DNA of 64,000 bases from Termitomyces sp. T153 (taxonomy: Eukaryota; Basidiomycota; Agaricomycetes; Agaricales; Lyophyllaceae), in assembly GCA_018296165.2 (NCBI GenBank), contig JACKQL020000015.1:744001-808000 (forward strand), in the 5' to 3' direction. Positions 37,088-50,380 of this stretch are shown in pieces; position 1 is the first letter of the stretch, and every line of letters starts with the position of its first letter. Under the pieces are notes generated by a model. The model made no database searches, was not told the DNA's origin, and saw nothing but the letters and a program-made list of their open reading frames with translations. The position numbers and the translations under genes were made by a program.

Positions 37088-38488
37088 ATGCAAGAGCTCA
37101 AAGATTCTCATTTGCATAGCAAAATCACTGCTTTTGACGTGTTTGCGTTTCTCGGTGTTCTCGTGAATGTTGCAGTTTTGGCGCCAGCAATATTGCTCCC
37201 TCACATTACGCGGAGGAAGATCTGGTTCAACCTTATAATCTCATGGATTATCTATTCAGCTTCGTATCTGTTTCTTCTGGCAAGACAGATGGGATCGGAA
37301 CCGCCCCTTGGACTATGCATCTTTCAAGCAGCGCTTACAACATCGATGACTCTTGTGTAAGTCTTGAGTGGAAAGTATCAGCTCTTGAACACTCAAAATC
37401 ATCAGTTGCATCGTCGCATCGACTTGTTTTGCTATTGACGTAACTCTATTAAACCATTCTCTACCCTCTTTATAACTGATTTGCTACAAGTTTGCTCTGC
37501 AAATCACCACAGCTATCCAATCCGGCAGAGAGGTCAATAGGACGCTTACTAACTTTGTACGAGTCTCCAATACCACTGTCAGTATCGATGGTTCTTAATA
37601 ATCATCCCAGGTCGCGTTCTTTCCGTGGTTGACCTTTCTTGTTGTGTTTATGCTCGTGCAACTGGTACATCCGAGACGGGGTTCAATTGTGAGCCAATTG
37701 GTAACGATATCTATGTTGCAGATTGCCACGAAGCCGTCAATGGTAATACGGGACCCGAGCCATCTCTTCTGTACAATCGATAGCCGCCCATTGTAAGTAA
37801 TTTAGGATTCACACGGAGAGTCAACTTAAGTCACCAATAATTTTAGACGTTTAACAATTGGAATCATGGTCCTCGTGTCAGCGACCATCCTATTCCCATT
37901 GGAGGGTGAGCGCCTTGAATTTCTGGGTGAAATTCATTTATTTATCTGTCTTTCAGCCTACATTGCAGTTCTGTTTTACCGCTACTCAGTGGTTTTACCG
38001 CGGAAACACTTCATATACAGCTCGACAATATCCTTTTCTACTTTTATTCGTCTGGTACTCTTTACCGTCCTCTCGGCTACTGGAATCGGGTGAGTAGATG
38101 GATTCTTTGGACGACAGCTCAAAACCTGATGATATCTCAGAGTCCACTCATATATAATTGCCCGGGTGGACAATACTGTGACAACCTGTAGTGTAATACT
38201 TACATCCTGTAAGTCTTTGAATGACGTGTGCAACATTGTGTGTCAAAGCGACAAATAACTTTGTTCTCTCATAGTACCTGTTATGACTGGCTTGATGTTC
38301 GGGACTACAAGGGTGGGTGACACTTTTTCAGGCTTTTGGCATTCAAGCGCCCATCCGCGCGATAGGATATTCTACAAGCCTGGATGTTCTGGAAAAAAAC
38401 CACTCCACCTAACGTTCATCAATATTCCAACTACCCCTTCGCCATCGACCCGAGGATGGAAGAAGCTCATCTTGTCTCGAGATACTGA
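37088..38488 (+). CDS. Seven-transmembrane protein, receptor-like
   Basis: Exons 37088-37356, 37406-37439, 37491-37556, 37611-37688, 37722-37792, 37847-37905, 37957-38089, 38141-38208, 38275-38312, 38366-38488 sum to 939 nt, giving 312 aa. Seven hydrophobic segments appear in order: FDVFAFLGVLVNVAVLAPA; FNLIISWIIYSASYLFLLA; TTSMTLVCIVASTCFAI; FFPWLTFLVVFMLVQLV; LTIGIMVLVSATILFPL; FIRLVLFTVLSATGIGV; ILTSLPVMTGLMFGTT. A short cytoplasmic tail follows (DILQAWMFWKKTTPPNVH...). The shape resembles fungal GPCR-like proteins, but no ligand or family is clear; it is not an obvious STE3-type pheromone receptor. The piece 37689-37721 is either a 33-nt intron or retained coding (323 aa). Confidence 0.75.
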
Positions 38489-40706
38489 CTTGAAGATATA
38501 TTACTTGGATTCAAAGCGGAATTTGGACATTATGATGAAGCTTCTGATGTATCGACGTCTCATACTAGTGCCAACATCCATGCGAATTCCCACTCGATTT
38601 CTTCTTTTTGTATCGTTATGTTTGACTAATTAAATTGGGTTCTTTGAAATCGGATGACCTGCAGTATTGGATTACACGTTTCTGAAGGTTCTTGACTTCT
38701 GACAGTAAGGAAGAGTTGGGCCCCGTTGAAAGGTTTTTTCTAGTTTCATCACAACGTTTGCCTAGTTCAATCGGAGAGAGCGTCAGACTCGTCACTACTG
38801 TACCTAGTGTTGTTGGCAAAATGTCGCCATTTTGCCGTGCCAGGTTTCACAAAACGGGCAGGCAAATTTGGCAAAAACAATATTGTATATTAGTGATGGA
38901 GATGGTTGTCAGACATTATTATCTACTTTTTCTACTCCTTCCAATGTCTTACAAGTCAGGGAGTGGTTGAAAGGCAGACTTTCATTGAAGAATACTTCAC
39001 AAAGGAAGGTGAATTCCGGCCGAAAAACCAAATGATGGCATATGCGATGTAGCAATACCTCCTTTTGCATAATCAATTGCCTTGCCAGCACTCAGATGTC
39101 CTCAGGAACATTGGGGCAGCTTTCTGCTTTTTTGAGATGTGCTGTAAGCAGCAGAGATTACGATGCTTGATCAAAGGATGATGTTGTGGGGCAGTAATAG
39201 TCATTAAAATTGATGATTCCGAGATCTATTGATAGATCGAGGTCTTTCCTCTCGGTTTTTTGTCCTCTGCAACTTGATGCGTAACTGTCTAGGGCTGATT
39301 GGATAATGGTGTTAACACTCATCAGCCAACAAAAAAGGCGGCCATGTTTTATTTTTTCTGCTGAGGCAATGAGCTAGGGCTATTTACTGTATCCTAGCTA
39401 TAGACCAAGAAATAACAAGAAATGTATCCTAAACGAAGAGTAGTATATATAAGGATGAGGTGGGAGGTGCGCAAAAATGGAATGACTAAATGGACTCAAT
39501 TCTGGTATCAAATATTGATTGGTAAGTGGACTGAGGATCATGAAGGTACTGCATTCAGCTTACTGTCGAAATAAACTCGCTAGCAAAACAAAGTTCAACA
39601 ATGTTTTCCTAGTGCCACTAGCTGTAGGGCCATCCTGACACATAGGTTTTTGCATACATATGTTGTCCACACTGAGGACAAGATTGGCCGAGTGCTTTTA
39701 TGATGTCCTCTGAAATTCCTAGTGAAGCATAGTATGTTACCCCTCCTGCTTGAGCTGATGGCCTCCAAAAGACTGGTCTACTGTAAGTAATCTAAAGAAG
39801 CGGAGGTTGAAGAGCCTTGACAGGAGAAGTCGTGCGGTGCATATTTATACAAGTTTGTAGGGATGAGATCTAGGAGGCGAGACAAGGAGCGTGGGTGTTG
39901 ATTATGTAATGATCAGTGTGGTGCACCACGACTGTGATGTACGAGTTTTTAACTTTCTTTGCGGGCACTACTTACTTACCAGGCATGAAAGTGAGGGAGG
40001 AACATTTCAATTTTTTTTTTTCAATCTGTAGGCTCTTTGGCAGTCTTCTTGACTAGTTTGCCTGACTTCCCTGAGCATTGAGCTGAGCCTAGGAAGGCTG
40101 CAAGATGACGTGGGCATGAAGGTTGTTTCCTATGGATAGGATTGGCATGTACTTTTTTTTCTTTCTTTTTCTTTCTAATAGTAGCCTGCACCAAGGGATG
40201 TGATCTCTTACTGTTGAAATCCAGATAAAAATTGCAAATGAAGTGTTGGAGACCTGTCAAATATTTTGGGCCAGATGTTACGAATTTTGAAGTATAAGCA
40301 ATGTAACAAGACAATGTGAGCACCTGTTGTGTATCTGTTTACTGTTGATTTTTTGATTCACAAACTGAAAGGTGGGAGGTAAGGTCATCTAGCTTGTCTA
40401 ACTTCATCAGGGGAAGGATCACTGATTCATTCCTCAATGATCTGGATAATGTGCTCAAAGGCACTCCCTCCATTGCATTGTCAGAAGGTCCCTAGGGGGC
40501 TTGAATTGGTGGACATGGTCAGCTGAAAATTTTCATCTGTATTCTTTGAAAAGTAATTGAGACAATAGGTTGGCTCTTATGTTCTTTTTTCTGCTGTTTA
40601 CCCCAAACCCCATTATCTTCAGTGTTGTCCCAAATTCTTGCTTTTTCTCTTCCTATGAGCAGCCTATAGCATCCCATAAGATGAGCAGTTGCATTTGATT
40701 CTTTGG
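38489..40706. other. Old, CpG-poor non-coding DNA flanking the outer LTR element
   Basis: 2.2 kb with no supported gene. From about 39.9 kb onward CG dinucleotides become rare, as in the transposon block to the right. Short minus-strand frames (40021-40323, 40519-40740) have no recognisable motif; they may belong to the reverse-oriented Gypsy relic that the outer element interrupted. Confidence 0.4.
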
Positions 40707-40711
40707 ATGGA
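40707..40711. repeat. Target-site duplication, left copy (ATGGA)
   Basis: The five bases directly before the left LTR are ATGGA. The same five follow the right LTR at 52219-52223. Confidence 0.85.
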
Positions 40712-40934
40712 TGTAGCAGTGTGACGCCAAGACATATCATGTGAATGCTACTTAGTGTACATCCAATGGCTTACTACTAATATATTACCTACCACAGTTC
40801 TATGGTATATAAGCATTCACAATGTATCATATTAGTTATTCTTCTCAATCTTAGGACTTACAACTGTTCTATCCAAGGGCCTCTAAACTTCACTGTGCAA
40901 CATTACAGTGACTACTCAGCACTCTACTGTCACA
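40712..40934 (+). repeat. Left LTR of the outer element
   Basis: 223 bp, starts TGTAGCAG and ends TGTCACA. It differs from the right LTR at about 21 positions, nearly all transitions. TATATAAG at 40806-40813 is a likely TATA box. Confidence 0.9.
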
Positions 40935-41064
40935 TATTTCGAACAGAAAAAGCTCCTAGCTCCCAAAAAACCCACACTCTACTCTTGACACTGGATGTCA
41001 CTGGTCTGATCAACCAGCACCACCAACTCATGAGTAACAAACCAAAAATTTCATTGCTAACCAA

Positions 41065-43447
41065 ATGGCATACAGAACTTGTCTCCACTCGGCCAACCTG
41101 GCCCCACCTGCAGTGGCACCTACAGCTGGGGATGACTGCAAGCCTAGCTCCATCCAAGAAGTCTTGTCACAGCTGACCAAATTGAGCAGCTCTATGGGAT
41201 CCACATATCCCTCTCCCATGAGCTCCCAAGCCAGCAATAGCCCCACCTTACAAGTGGATGCCCCTGGACCAACTGTGGACAGGGATGCCCACTTCTTGCA
41301 AAGTGGAGGTACCATGGCAGTGGAAGAGTCCTGTCATGAAGAGTCAGGAGCTGACAAGCACTGTGACTTGTGTGCTAAAATGACAGTAGATGTTGACAGT
41401 CCTGTCTTTAGTAATGAATCTATTTCATTGGAATCCACACCCATGTTGAACTGTAAGATTCCACATCCATCAGTTGAAATACTCCTTGAAAAGAGATACC
41501 CCATCAACCACCCTGGACTGACTGCTGAGCAAGGAAGAGTTGTGGACTTTGCTCATATGTCAATGATGAAGGAGGAGCAAGAATGCTATGATTGACAAGC
41601 AGATCACATTCACCAAGCCCACCTAAGTGAAAATAAATTTTGGGGAATAGAAAATCTCAACCAAGAAGATGAGGCTGGCTCAGAAGAGGTAGTTGCCAAC
41701 AAGAGGAAGGGGATTGACCTGTGCAACTGGGGTGACCTCAACCTACCTGAAGAGGAACTACAGCCAGAGATACAATGACAGCTGCTTGAGCCCAGGAATG
41801 GGACACTGCAAAATAATGAGCTGATATCAACCACCCCTGAGAATGCTGATGTGGATGAACTGGCAGGAAAGTCAGCTGTGGCACCTGACACCTGGACTGA
41901 ACTTGATGAGGCTGAAGAGATGCCTTTGAGAGAAGAAATCAAACAGTACCTGCATGATAAACACCAATTAGTCAAGAAACTGGAAAGACTAAGGCAGAAA
42001 CAGAGGACATCCTACAGCAAGAAAGAAAGGGCAGGCTCTGTTCTGGTGTCTAACAAGTTGGCCCACCTGATAGGCCAAGTTATGGGAGGAAGGGTGAGAT
42101 TCAAGCACCATGCAGAGGAGGTGCCTGGAAGGGGCACCAAGCCCATTGCTCAGGTGACCAGGAAAAGTGCTCTGGGTAAAGCTTTTAGACAGCTGTATGG
42201 CAACCCAGACAGGGATCCCTCAGACTCATCATTGGATTCTGGCCATGATCATGCTTCAGAAATGGCATCTAGCAAGTCAGACAATGAAGAGTCACCTTCT
42301 GACTCAGACTCCATCTCCTTGAGTGGAAGTTCTTCTGACAGATCACAAAACTGCAGACCCAGTAAAAGGGGAAGGGACATGAAGTCTTGTAGGCACAAGA
42401 AATCCAGGTCCCATCATTGCCACAAGCAATGCTGAACTTTAATCAAGCCTAGAGAAATATGATGGCCAGGCCTCATATCACACCTTCCAAAAATTCTTAA
42501 CTCATGGTATGGCCTATGTCAAGTATGGGTATGTCAAGAAATGCCATCAGGTCATGGTACTCTCTGAGCTGACTGGCAAGGCTTACATATTTTATATGCA
42601 TCATGTGTCCCTGGCTCCCCATGAGTGGACACTGAAGGAGTTCTTTACTGAGCTATTCAACTACTGTTTCCTGATTGATTACCAAAATCAGCAGTGCATA
42701 TGCTTAGAACAGCTAAAACAAGGGGGCTGATCAATTAAAGACTATGTTGCTGACTTGGATAAGTTGTTCACCATCATTGGATCTGACAGCCACTGATCAA
42801 GGATCATCAAACTCTTCAATGGGTTCAAACCCTCCATCTGTAAGGCACTACTTCAGGCTCATCTAAACCCAGAATGATCAGGCTGGAATGAGTTAGTGCA
42901 GGAAGCTGAATACCAGGAGATGGCCAAAAACATGGATATAGAAGAGTTCTGTCAACCTTATCACTCAAATCACACAGGCAACCATCAATCCCAGTGGGAA
43001 TGCTGTCAGGGAGGTAACACTGAACATTGGGAGCATTGCAACAGCCCCAAGCATGGTGGTTCTCCCTTTGGGAAAAAGACCAATGAAACTCCAAGGTTCT
43101 CATCTGTGAGGATGGGACTATCTGGTCAGAAATCATGTACCAAACCCAGACTATCTAAGCAGAGATGACAGGCCAATGCATTGGGCCCAAGATACTCCCT
43201 TAGTAAAGAAGAGGAGGCTGAGTTGCATGCTGCAAATAAGTGTTTCCAATGCAAGGAGGAAGGGCACATGGCCCACAACTGTCTGCATGCTCACATAGTC
43301 AAGTCCACAAGTGGGAAACCACCCAGGATTAGCACATACAGTCTGGTGGTGGACCTAGAGGAGACTGAGCAATTACACTTACAAAGCCTCAAAGAGACCA
43401 CAGAACTCACAGTGGGTGCTCTAGCCCTGTGGAACTTGGGGAATTAA
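41065..43447 (+). pseudogene. Degenerate gag of the outer element
   Basis: Coding pieces at 41065-41595, 41851-42435, 42509-42730 and 43181-43447 are separated by in-frame stops. The N-terminal part is Ser/Pro-rich. The middle part has a basic/Ser-rich segment (LHDKHQLVKKLERLRQKQR). The capsid-like part includes MVLSELTGKAYIFY and EWTLKEFFTELFNYCF. The last piece has a zinc knuckle CFQCKEEGHMAHNC (C-x2-C-x4-H-x4-C). Cannot be translated as one protein. Confidence 0.75.
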
Positions 43448-44579
43448 GATGAGCCCTGCTGGTCATCAGGGCCACCCAGCCTTGCATCAGTATCCAACTC
43501 GAGTAATAATGACAATGAGGAATCTACCTCATCTATTGACATTGACTCATTGATATAGGATCTGTGGGGTCAGAATCCCCACAAGCCAGAGTGCACTAAT
43601 AAGCAAGTGAGTACACCCACTCTGACAGTGTGGGGTAGCCACACATTGACACCAGAAAAAGAATTTCTTGAGGAGGTTTATGTAGCCAAACCAGAGAACT
43701 TCAAGGAATTTCCATTTGTAGTAGCCAATATTGAAGAATGTTTGGAGTACCTGTGAATAATGGAGGGGCCACAGACTCACCTTGGCAACAGCCTGTCCTG
43801 GGCAATGGAGTTCCTCTTGGAAAGCATGCAGCCTTACCCAGGGGACCCTGCCAATGTGTTGCAGGCCCAGGATAGGTGCTTCTCCATGTATGCTATATTA
43901 GCAGATGAATTGATAGTCATGGACCTAGTCCATGACACTGACCACTTTCTTTCCATTAAAACTGCATGTTGATGGAACTTTGAAGTGGGACTGTGGTATG
44001 CAGGCTTGTGTGCTGAACTAGCAGGAGTACTACTCATGCATCAAAGCTGGTTTTGTACCTAGTTGATTGGGGACAAGTAGGGGTAGAATGCTTGCCAAGT
44101 GCTTGAGTCTGGAATCATCTATGACTCTCCTGAGCTGCACAGTCAGTATTTTGGGCAATGATTTGAGGTAGATTGTCTGGGTACAGATGAATTCTTGATC
44201 TCTGACAACCTTAGCAGGTATAACATGCCAATTGCCAGTTCTCACCTGCACAACCCACATTTCAACTTGTGCAGTTGGTTTACAAAATGCTACAAATGAG
44301 TTGCCAATCAGTTGAGTGGGCCTGCATTTGCAGACACTCACTTGTGTTTGAAGCATTTATTTGACCAGGATTCCATGCCAACATCATAAGAAAGAAGGCC
44401 AGCCTCATGGCACCTCCACAACAACAATGGGCAGCAGATCTGTGAGGGCCCCAATTGGCTTCTCTCCAAATTGAAACTATATGGTCAACAGGTTGAGGCA
44501 GGCACTTACACAGCCATGCAGTGGAACTTGGCATATGTCTGGGATATATCATGCCACATACCTCAGCCATTGGTAATAG

Positions 44580-44860
44580 TTGTTCACATTAATGGTCAGC
44601 CTGCATGAGCTGTAGTGGACTCAGGATTGCTCAGAGACTTTGTGTCTAGTATACTAGCTCAGCAGTTAGCCCTAGTAAAGGAAGAATTAAAGTCTCCCAT
44701 ACCAGTACAGCTTGCAGTGCAGGGGTCATGGTCTCGCATCAACTTTGGTACAATGGCCAAACTTTGGTATCAATCAATTCAAGAACAAACACTGTTGGGG
44801 CCAGAAAATGTTTCTAATGGAAAAAGGGTCAAAGAAACCTGTCATCTGTTTCTTGGTTAG
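44580..44860 (+). pseudogene. Protease fragment of the outer element
   Basis: A short frame reads VVDSGLLRDFVSSILAQQL, matching the aspartic-protease active-site region (DSG followed by a helix) of Gypsy pol. Upstream and downstream are interrupted by stops. Confidence 0.6.
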
Positions 44861-45339
44861 CTTTTTACTATAGAAAAAGACAAATTTCCTTTGTTCAAAG
44901 ACTTTTTCCATCAGAAATTGCCATATAGGAAATGGCATAACAGGTTTCCTTTTGATTTTTTTCCAGGGAAACACAATTGAGTACCAGCAGTGAAAGATAC
45001 TTTGATGTCATAAACCTGTTGGGGTATGATATAATCTCAGGTCCCCCTTGGCTGTTTCAACATTGAGTCACTTACAGACTAAATCCACTTTGTGTGGTGG
45101 TTGGGAGTCCATCATCACTACTCTTGGTGGGTGATGGGGTCACTCAGCTTGCTTCCCATGCAATGCAGATGTATAAGGATAATTTGGAGCAGGTATGCTG
45201 GGAGCTCCATAAGTATGCCAAACCAGTGTGCAAGACAGTGGGTGAAACTCCCTTGCCTCCTCTCTGAGCTATGAACTATGAAATTTCTCTGGTTGACCCA
45301 AGTAAAATTTACTCCTAGTGCCCATCATAGTGCCCCAAG

Positions 45340-46143
45340 GTGATGAGATCCCAGTGGATAGCCAAACACAATGCCTATATACAAAGTGGGCAATGGCATG
45401 CCACTAGCATAGGAAACACAGTGCTCATGTTATTAATCCCCAAACCAGGGCCTGTAAATCCTGGTGAACCACTCTGGATGCACACTGTTTTTGACTTACA
45501 TGCACAAAATGCTAATACTGTCAAGAGATCATCCCCTCTGCCCAACATTGATGGAAATCTCTGACATGTAGTGCAGGGAAAGTACAGATCAATCCTTGAT
45601 GGGGAAGACACATACAAGCAGATTCACATTATCCCTGAGCATGTCAACTGCTCTGCTGTCATGAGGCCAGACAGAAATATGATCAGTAATGTCCTACAGC
45701 AAGGAGACTGTAATGTGCCCACAACGTACCAGGCACTCATGAACCACATCTTCTCTGCATATCTAGGACAGTTCCTGGATGTCTACATTAACAACATCAT
45801 AATTTACTCAGATACACTTGAGGATCATGTCAGGCATGTCAGAATCGTGATTGACATTCTAAGGAAAGAAAAGCTTTATCTTGGCAAGAAGAAGATACAC
45901 TTCCTGTGCAAGGAGATGAAAGTCCTGGGTCAGATAGTGGATGATAACAGCATCTGCATGGATCCAGAGAAAGTAGATGCCTTGGTATGTTGGAAGGTGC
46001 CTACAAACTGCAATTTACTGCAGGGGTTCTTGGGGGCCACCAGATACCTAGCCAATGATATAGATTGTGTATGCATCTCCATGGGAATCCTGCATGGTCT
46101 GACAGGAGACACAGTGCCATTTTGGTGGGAATATACTCACTAG
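45340..46143 (+). pseudogene. Reverse transcriptase fragment, active site lost
   Basis: Recognisable RT blocks are IPKPGPVNPGEP, DLHAQNANTVKRSSPLPNID, QGDCNVPTTYQALMNHIFSA, and DVYINNIIIYSDTLEDHVRH. The expected Y-x-D-D of the catalytic site reads YINN, so both metal-binding aspartates are gone. A stop at about 45561 interrupts the domain. Confidence 0.8.
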
Positions 46144-46170
46144 TGGGCCTTTTAAGATATCAAGTGACTT

Positions 46171-46881
46171 GTGGCAAAGTGCAAGGAACACCACTGCAAG
46201 CCACTTGTCTATGGCTTGGAAGCAGAACCAGTCAATGTAGTTACCAATGGCTGCAGTACTGGCATAGCTGGAATAGTCAGCCAGGGTAACAACTGGCACA
46301 CAGCATCAGTGGCAGCATTCTTCTCTGCAAAACTGAACTTGGCACAGCAGAACTATCCTGTGCATGAGATTGAAATGCTTGTAGGTGTAGAAACAATGTT
46401 ATGTCACTGAGACATCCTCCAGGGGGTCAAATTTATGTGGTATACAGACCACAAGGGGTTGATTCACCTGCTAAACCAAAAGAACCTGTTGGGGCATCAG
46501 GCTTGCTGGCTCAAAAAGATCAGTGAGTTTGACTTCATAGTTGAGTATGTCCCAGGGGCAGAGAACATCCTCTTGGATGCCCTATTAAGACTCTATGCAT
46601 ATGATGAACCAGGGACTGTTCAAGTGCAAAGCAAGTATACATACCATGACATCATTGACAATGACTCACTGAAGGATCACAGCATATCCATGCTGGTTCT
46701 TATTGGAAAGAAGGGCAAGCTAGCCTGCCTGAATAGCATGGAAGTCAGTTCAGAAGAATTGAGCCTAGGGAATTCACAACAGGTGACAGAACTTCCAGGA
46801 GGGAGTGTCACACCAAAGAAATGGGCATATCAATGCCACAAGAAGCCTGCAGCCAAAAAGGGCCATGCAGATACTAGCTGA
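46171..46881 (+). pseudogene. RNase H fragment of the outer element
   Basis: EPVNVVTNGCSTGIAGIVSQ, HEIEMLVGVETMLCH, a stop, then MWYTDHKGLIHLLNQKNL and KISEFDFIVEYVPGAENIL follow the Gypsy RNase H pattern. The first catalytic Asp appears replaced (TNGCSTG). Confidence 0.75.
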
Positions 46882-47207
46882 GAGTTTGCCTCACACATGG
46901 CACAAAGTTTTGTCCTGAAAGGCCCCAAAGACCCTCAGGATTGAAAGGAGGGCAAGGGTACCAGCAATAAACAAAAACTCACAATTCAAGTACCTGCAAA
47001 AACTTCTAAAACAGGCAATAACATGCTGTCATTAGTAAATGAAGAAGTTATCCATGATGAATGACTGGCTTGCCAAGCAGGAAAATTGAGTAAGACCTTG
47101 CACAACAAGCCTGTAGTGCTGGCAGAAATGCTGAGTGGGGAGTGAGAACCAATTGACCTAAGAATGTATGGGGGAGATACTTTGAAAATCCCCTGTTCCA
47201 AAAAGTA

Positions 47208-48716
47208 ATGAAGCAGCCCCAAGAATACAAAAACTTCAAAATTACAAGGGACAAGATCATATACCTGAGATCCAATGGCTCCCAAGTACTATGCATCCCA
47301 AATGTTTGCATGGCTGGAAGAAGCTTAAGGGAAATTGTCATAGCAGAAGCTCACTTAGTACTGGCCCATTTGGAGGTGACTAAAACATTGACTTACCTCC
47401 AAGATCATGTATGGTGGAAGGAGATACACCACAATGTATTAACCTACTGCAAATCATATCAAACATGCAGCAGAACAAAACCATCCAATTACAAACCTTA
47501 CGGCTTACTGCACCCCTTAACAGTCCCTACACAACCTTGGAAAGTCATAGGAATTGATTTCATCAGACCATTGCCAAAATCAAAAAGTTGCAATGCCACA
47601 TTTGACTCAATCATAGTGATCATTGATCACCTCACCACTATGGTACATCTAGTTCCCAGCCACACAACTTATGCCACCAAGGATGTGGCAGAACTTGTTA
47701 TCTCAGAAGTGTACAAGCATCATGGACTGCCATGAGCCATTGTTAGTGACCAAGACAGCTACTTCACTAGCATCTTTTGAACCCACCTACATTTGTTGAT
47801 TGGGACAAAACTAAGAATGTCAAGTTCATACCACCCACAGACAGACAGGGCTACTGAATGTGCCAACCAAACTGTCATGCCAAAGCATCAACCCTGCACA
47901 GACAGACTGGGTCCAGAAGCTTCCCACTGTAGAGTTCACAATCAACTTAGCAAGGTCTGAAAGCATGGGCTACTCACCATTCTTCCTTAATCATGGTTGT
48001 ATGCCCTAGTCAATAGTATGGAATACTGCCACACACAATGAGTATGCTGGAGTAAGAGTATATGCACAACAATTATGTACTGCAATTATGGCTGCCCATG
48101 ACAGTATACTTGCTACTCAAGTCAAACAAATTAGACTTGCAAATCACAAGCACAGAGCAAAACCTTCACTGAAGGAGACTTAGTCTATGTGTCCACCAAA
48201 AATCTGACTTACTCTAAGGGATTGGCACATAAGTTGATCCCTAAATTCATAGGGCCTTACCTGATTCTGCATGACTATGGGAATCACTCATTCCATGTGA
48301 AACTGCCTGCCTCTATGTGGCAGCATAGTATACACAATGTGTTTCATGCCTCTCTTCTGCATATACACCACCCAAATGATGACCCATTATTTCCAGGACA
48401 ATTAAACAAGCAGGTGGTGGAACCTGAGCAGCACCTGCATGAGTGGATGGCTGACAAAATACTCAGTCACACAGGTACCAAGTCAAATCTATTGTTTGAA
48501 GTCTTATGAAAGTTGGGCAATAAAACTTGGTTGCTGCAATCTCAAGTGGAGGACCTGGGCATTCTGAAACCATACCTCAATGCTCAGGGAGCCACCAGTG
48601 TGGTGGAACTCCTGATTGGGGTTGGTCAGCTGCCTCTATATGATTCTCAAATTTTCCTTGATGGATCAAAAAAAAAACAAAAATTTACTCAAAAAATTCA
48701 AGGACAACAACTATAA
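47208..48716 (+). pseudogene. Integrase fragment of the outer element
   Basis: The zinc-binding part shows H...H (EAHLVLAHLEVTKTL) and C-x2-C (KSYQTCSRT). The core has the first catalytic Asp (WKVIGIDFI), the second in VSDQDSYF after a stop, and a Glu in ATECANQ. The C-terminal piece (KFIGPYLILHDYGNHSFHVK, HNVFHASLLHIHHPNDDP) is the usual SH3-like end. Several stops and at least one frameshift. Confidence 0.8.
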
Positions 48717-48934
48717 AGAAAGGGGAGAGTGCTCATCTAAGCTCCATCACAGTCTCTTGCTTGAGCCCTCCTGCTCACATCACTGCCCCCTTAATTTACT
48801 TCCATCCTACTCACCCTCTGCCCTCCATGGGACACTATCCACCTTCGAAAAGGAAATCCACTCCCTCCAATCCAGACAACAAGCCTTAGCCTCTCCATCA
48901 CTATGAAACCCTGAGTAACATATCCTTCCACACC

Positions 48935-49825
48935 TTGGATGGAATGATTGTCCTGGTCAATATCAATAGTCAGAGCATTGGACTCATGCTCTTCCCTGCT
49001 CAATTCCAGATCTACAGAAATTGGGATGCAAATTGCAGGAGGGACCCATTCTACAGTGATCACAACCCTCTGCTAGTTGGTTACTCTGACTGCACTAATA
49101 TGTTTAACTGCCACCCTTCTTACCCCTGCAAGCTTGTGACCTGGAACAATGATTGTCAAGGCTTCTTTTCCCCCTACCATCCCATTCCACCAACTGCCAT
49201 GCAGTTCCTTTCCATCAATAGGCATTATCAGTCTTTTCTCAATGTTGGTCTCCTATGCCCCAATGGAGACATCAATCAACTACATTGGCAGACAGTCTTG
49301 TTGGCCATCCTTAGGCTGCACACCCAATTGGAGCAGAATCACAAGTGTGGTGAGGAGAAATGTCAACAGGAAGAGCTTCAATGAGCCTGCCAGAAGGATT
49401 TGCTCCCACCTCACCTTCACACTCCCCCCAAACCATCACACAAGAAGCATAACAACCAAGGATCCCAGTCCGTGACTGACATGTCCAGTCCAACCCCTCC
49501 CTCTTACTACCATCACACCCATTATGCCCCTTACCCCCACATGGAGGAAGCTGTTCTCACCACTGCTTCTATCTCCTCATCCCTTGAAGCTAATAGTGGC
49601 ACTCTCTCCCACACCTCCAGCAAATTTGGAGCTTCCATCACACCTTGTATTGACCCTGTAGCTAATATGACCTCTGCATCTAGTGTGGCCATGGCCATTG
49701 CTGAAAAGTCTGTCACTGACAATATAGAGGAGACCCCTGTCGAAAACCCTGACCAAGAGATGTATGACTCTGATTTGGACCCCAAGCTGGCTAAACTTGC
49801 TACCCTACCAACTGTAAGAGGATGA
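48935..49825 (+). pseudogene. Extra open region between pol and the 3' LTR of the outer element
   Basis: Two adjoining frames (48935-49384; 49400-49825) with one shift. The first is Cys/Trp/His-rich (NWDANCRRDPFYSDHNPLL, CTNMFNCHPSYPCKLVTW). The second is Ser/Thr/Pro-rich and ends acidic (DQEMYDSDLDPKLAKLATL). No match to gag, pol or a chromodomain. It is cut near its end by the nested element at 49813. It may be a lost accessory gene or a fragment from another element. Confidence 0.45.
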
Positions 49826-50291
49826 CCCCTTTATGGGTAACTCTGACTCTATCCAGCCTTAGTCACAGGTAAAGCATCATCTCTAGCATATCTGACTGAC
49901 TGGCCGCCAAGCCCCTGCACCATCCAGTCAGTATTAGTCAGCCCTTCATAGTTGTCAGACTCTATTTCTCCTTTCAATATATTGATAAGTCATTCTTGCT
50001 TAGCATACCCAGGCCACTTACCACACATAGCATTAGTTATAGCATAGCCACAGATGTAGTATATAAGCCAGTCGCAAGGATAGAATATCCTTCAACTGAT
50101 CAATAATAGCATTCCTCAGGTCTATCCAGTGAATTGACTGTGAGAGCCCCAGCATCATTACCTTAGCTTAAGCTTGTTGTGCTTGCCCCTTGTCTGCTTC
50201 TTAGCCACTTCCTGCTCCTCTAACGCTCACTTGTCACTTGTGCTTGCTCACTCTAGCTGGGTTTATCTGTGGTTGTGCTCATCCCCTTACA
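49813..50291 (+). repeat. Left LTR of the nested element
   Basis: 479 bp; TATATAAG at 50060-50067. About 100 bp around that TATA box are missing from the other LTR. Confidence 0.85.
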
Positions 50292-50380
50292 TCTTGATCA
50301 GTCCCTACATTGTTCACACCTCTAGCCCACAACATCCAACCTACCACCTACCTTTGGCCTCACTCTAACCTCAAGACACT

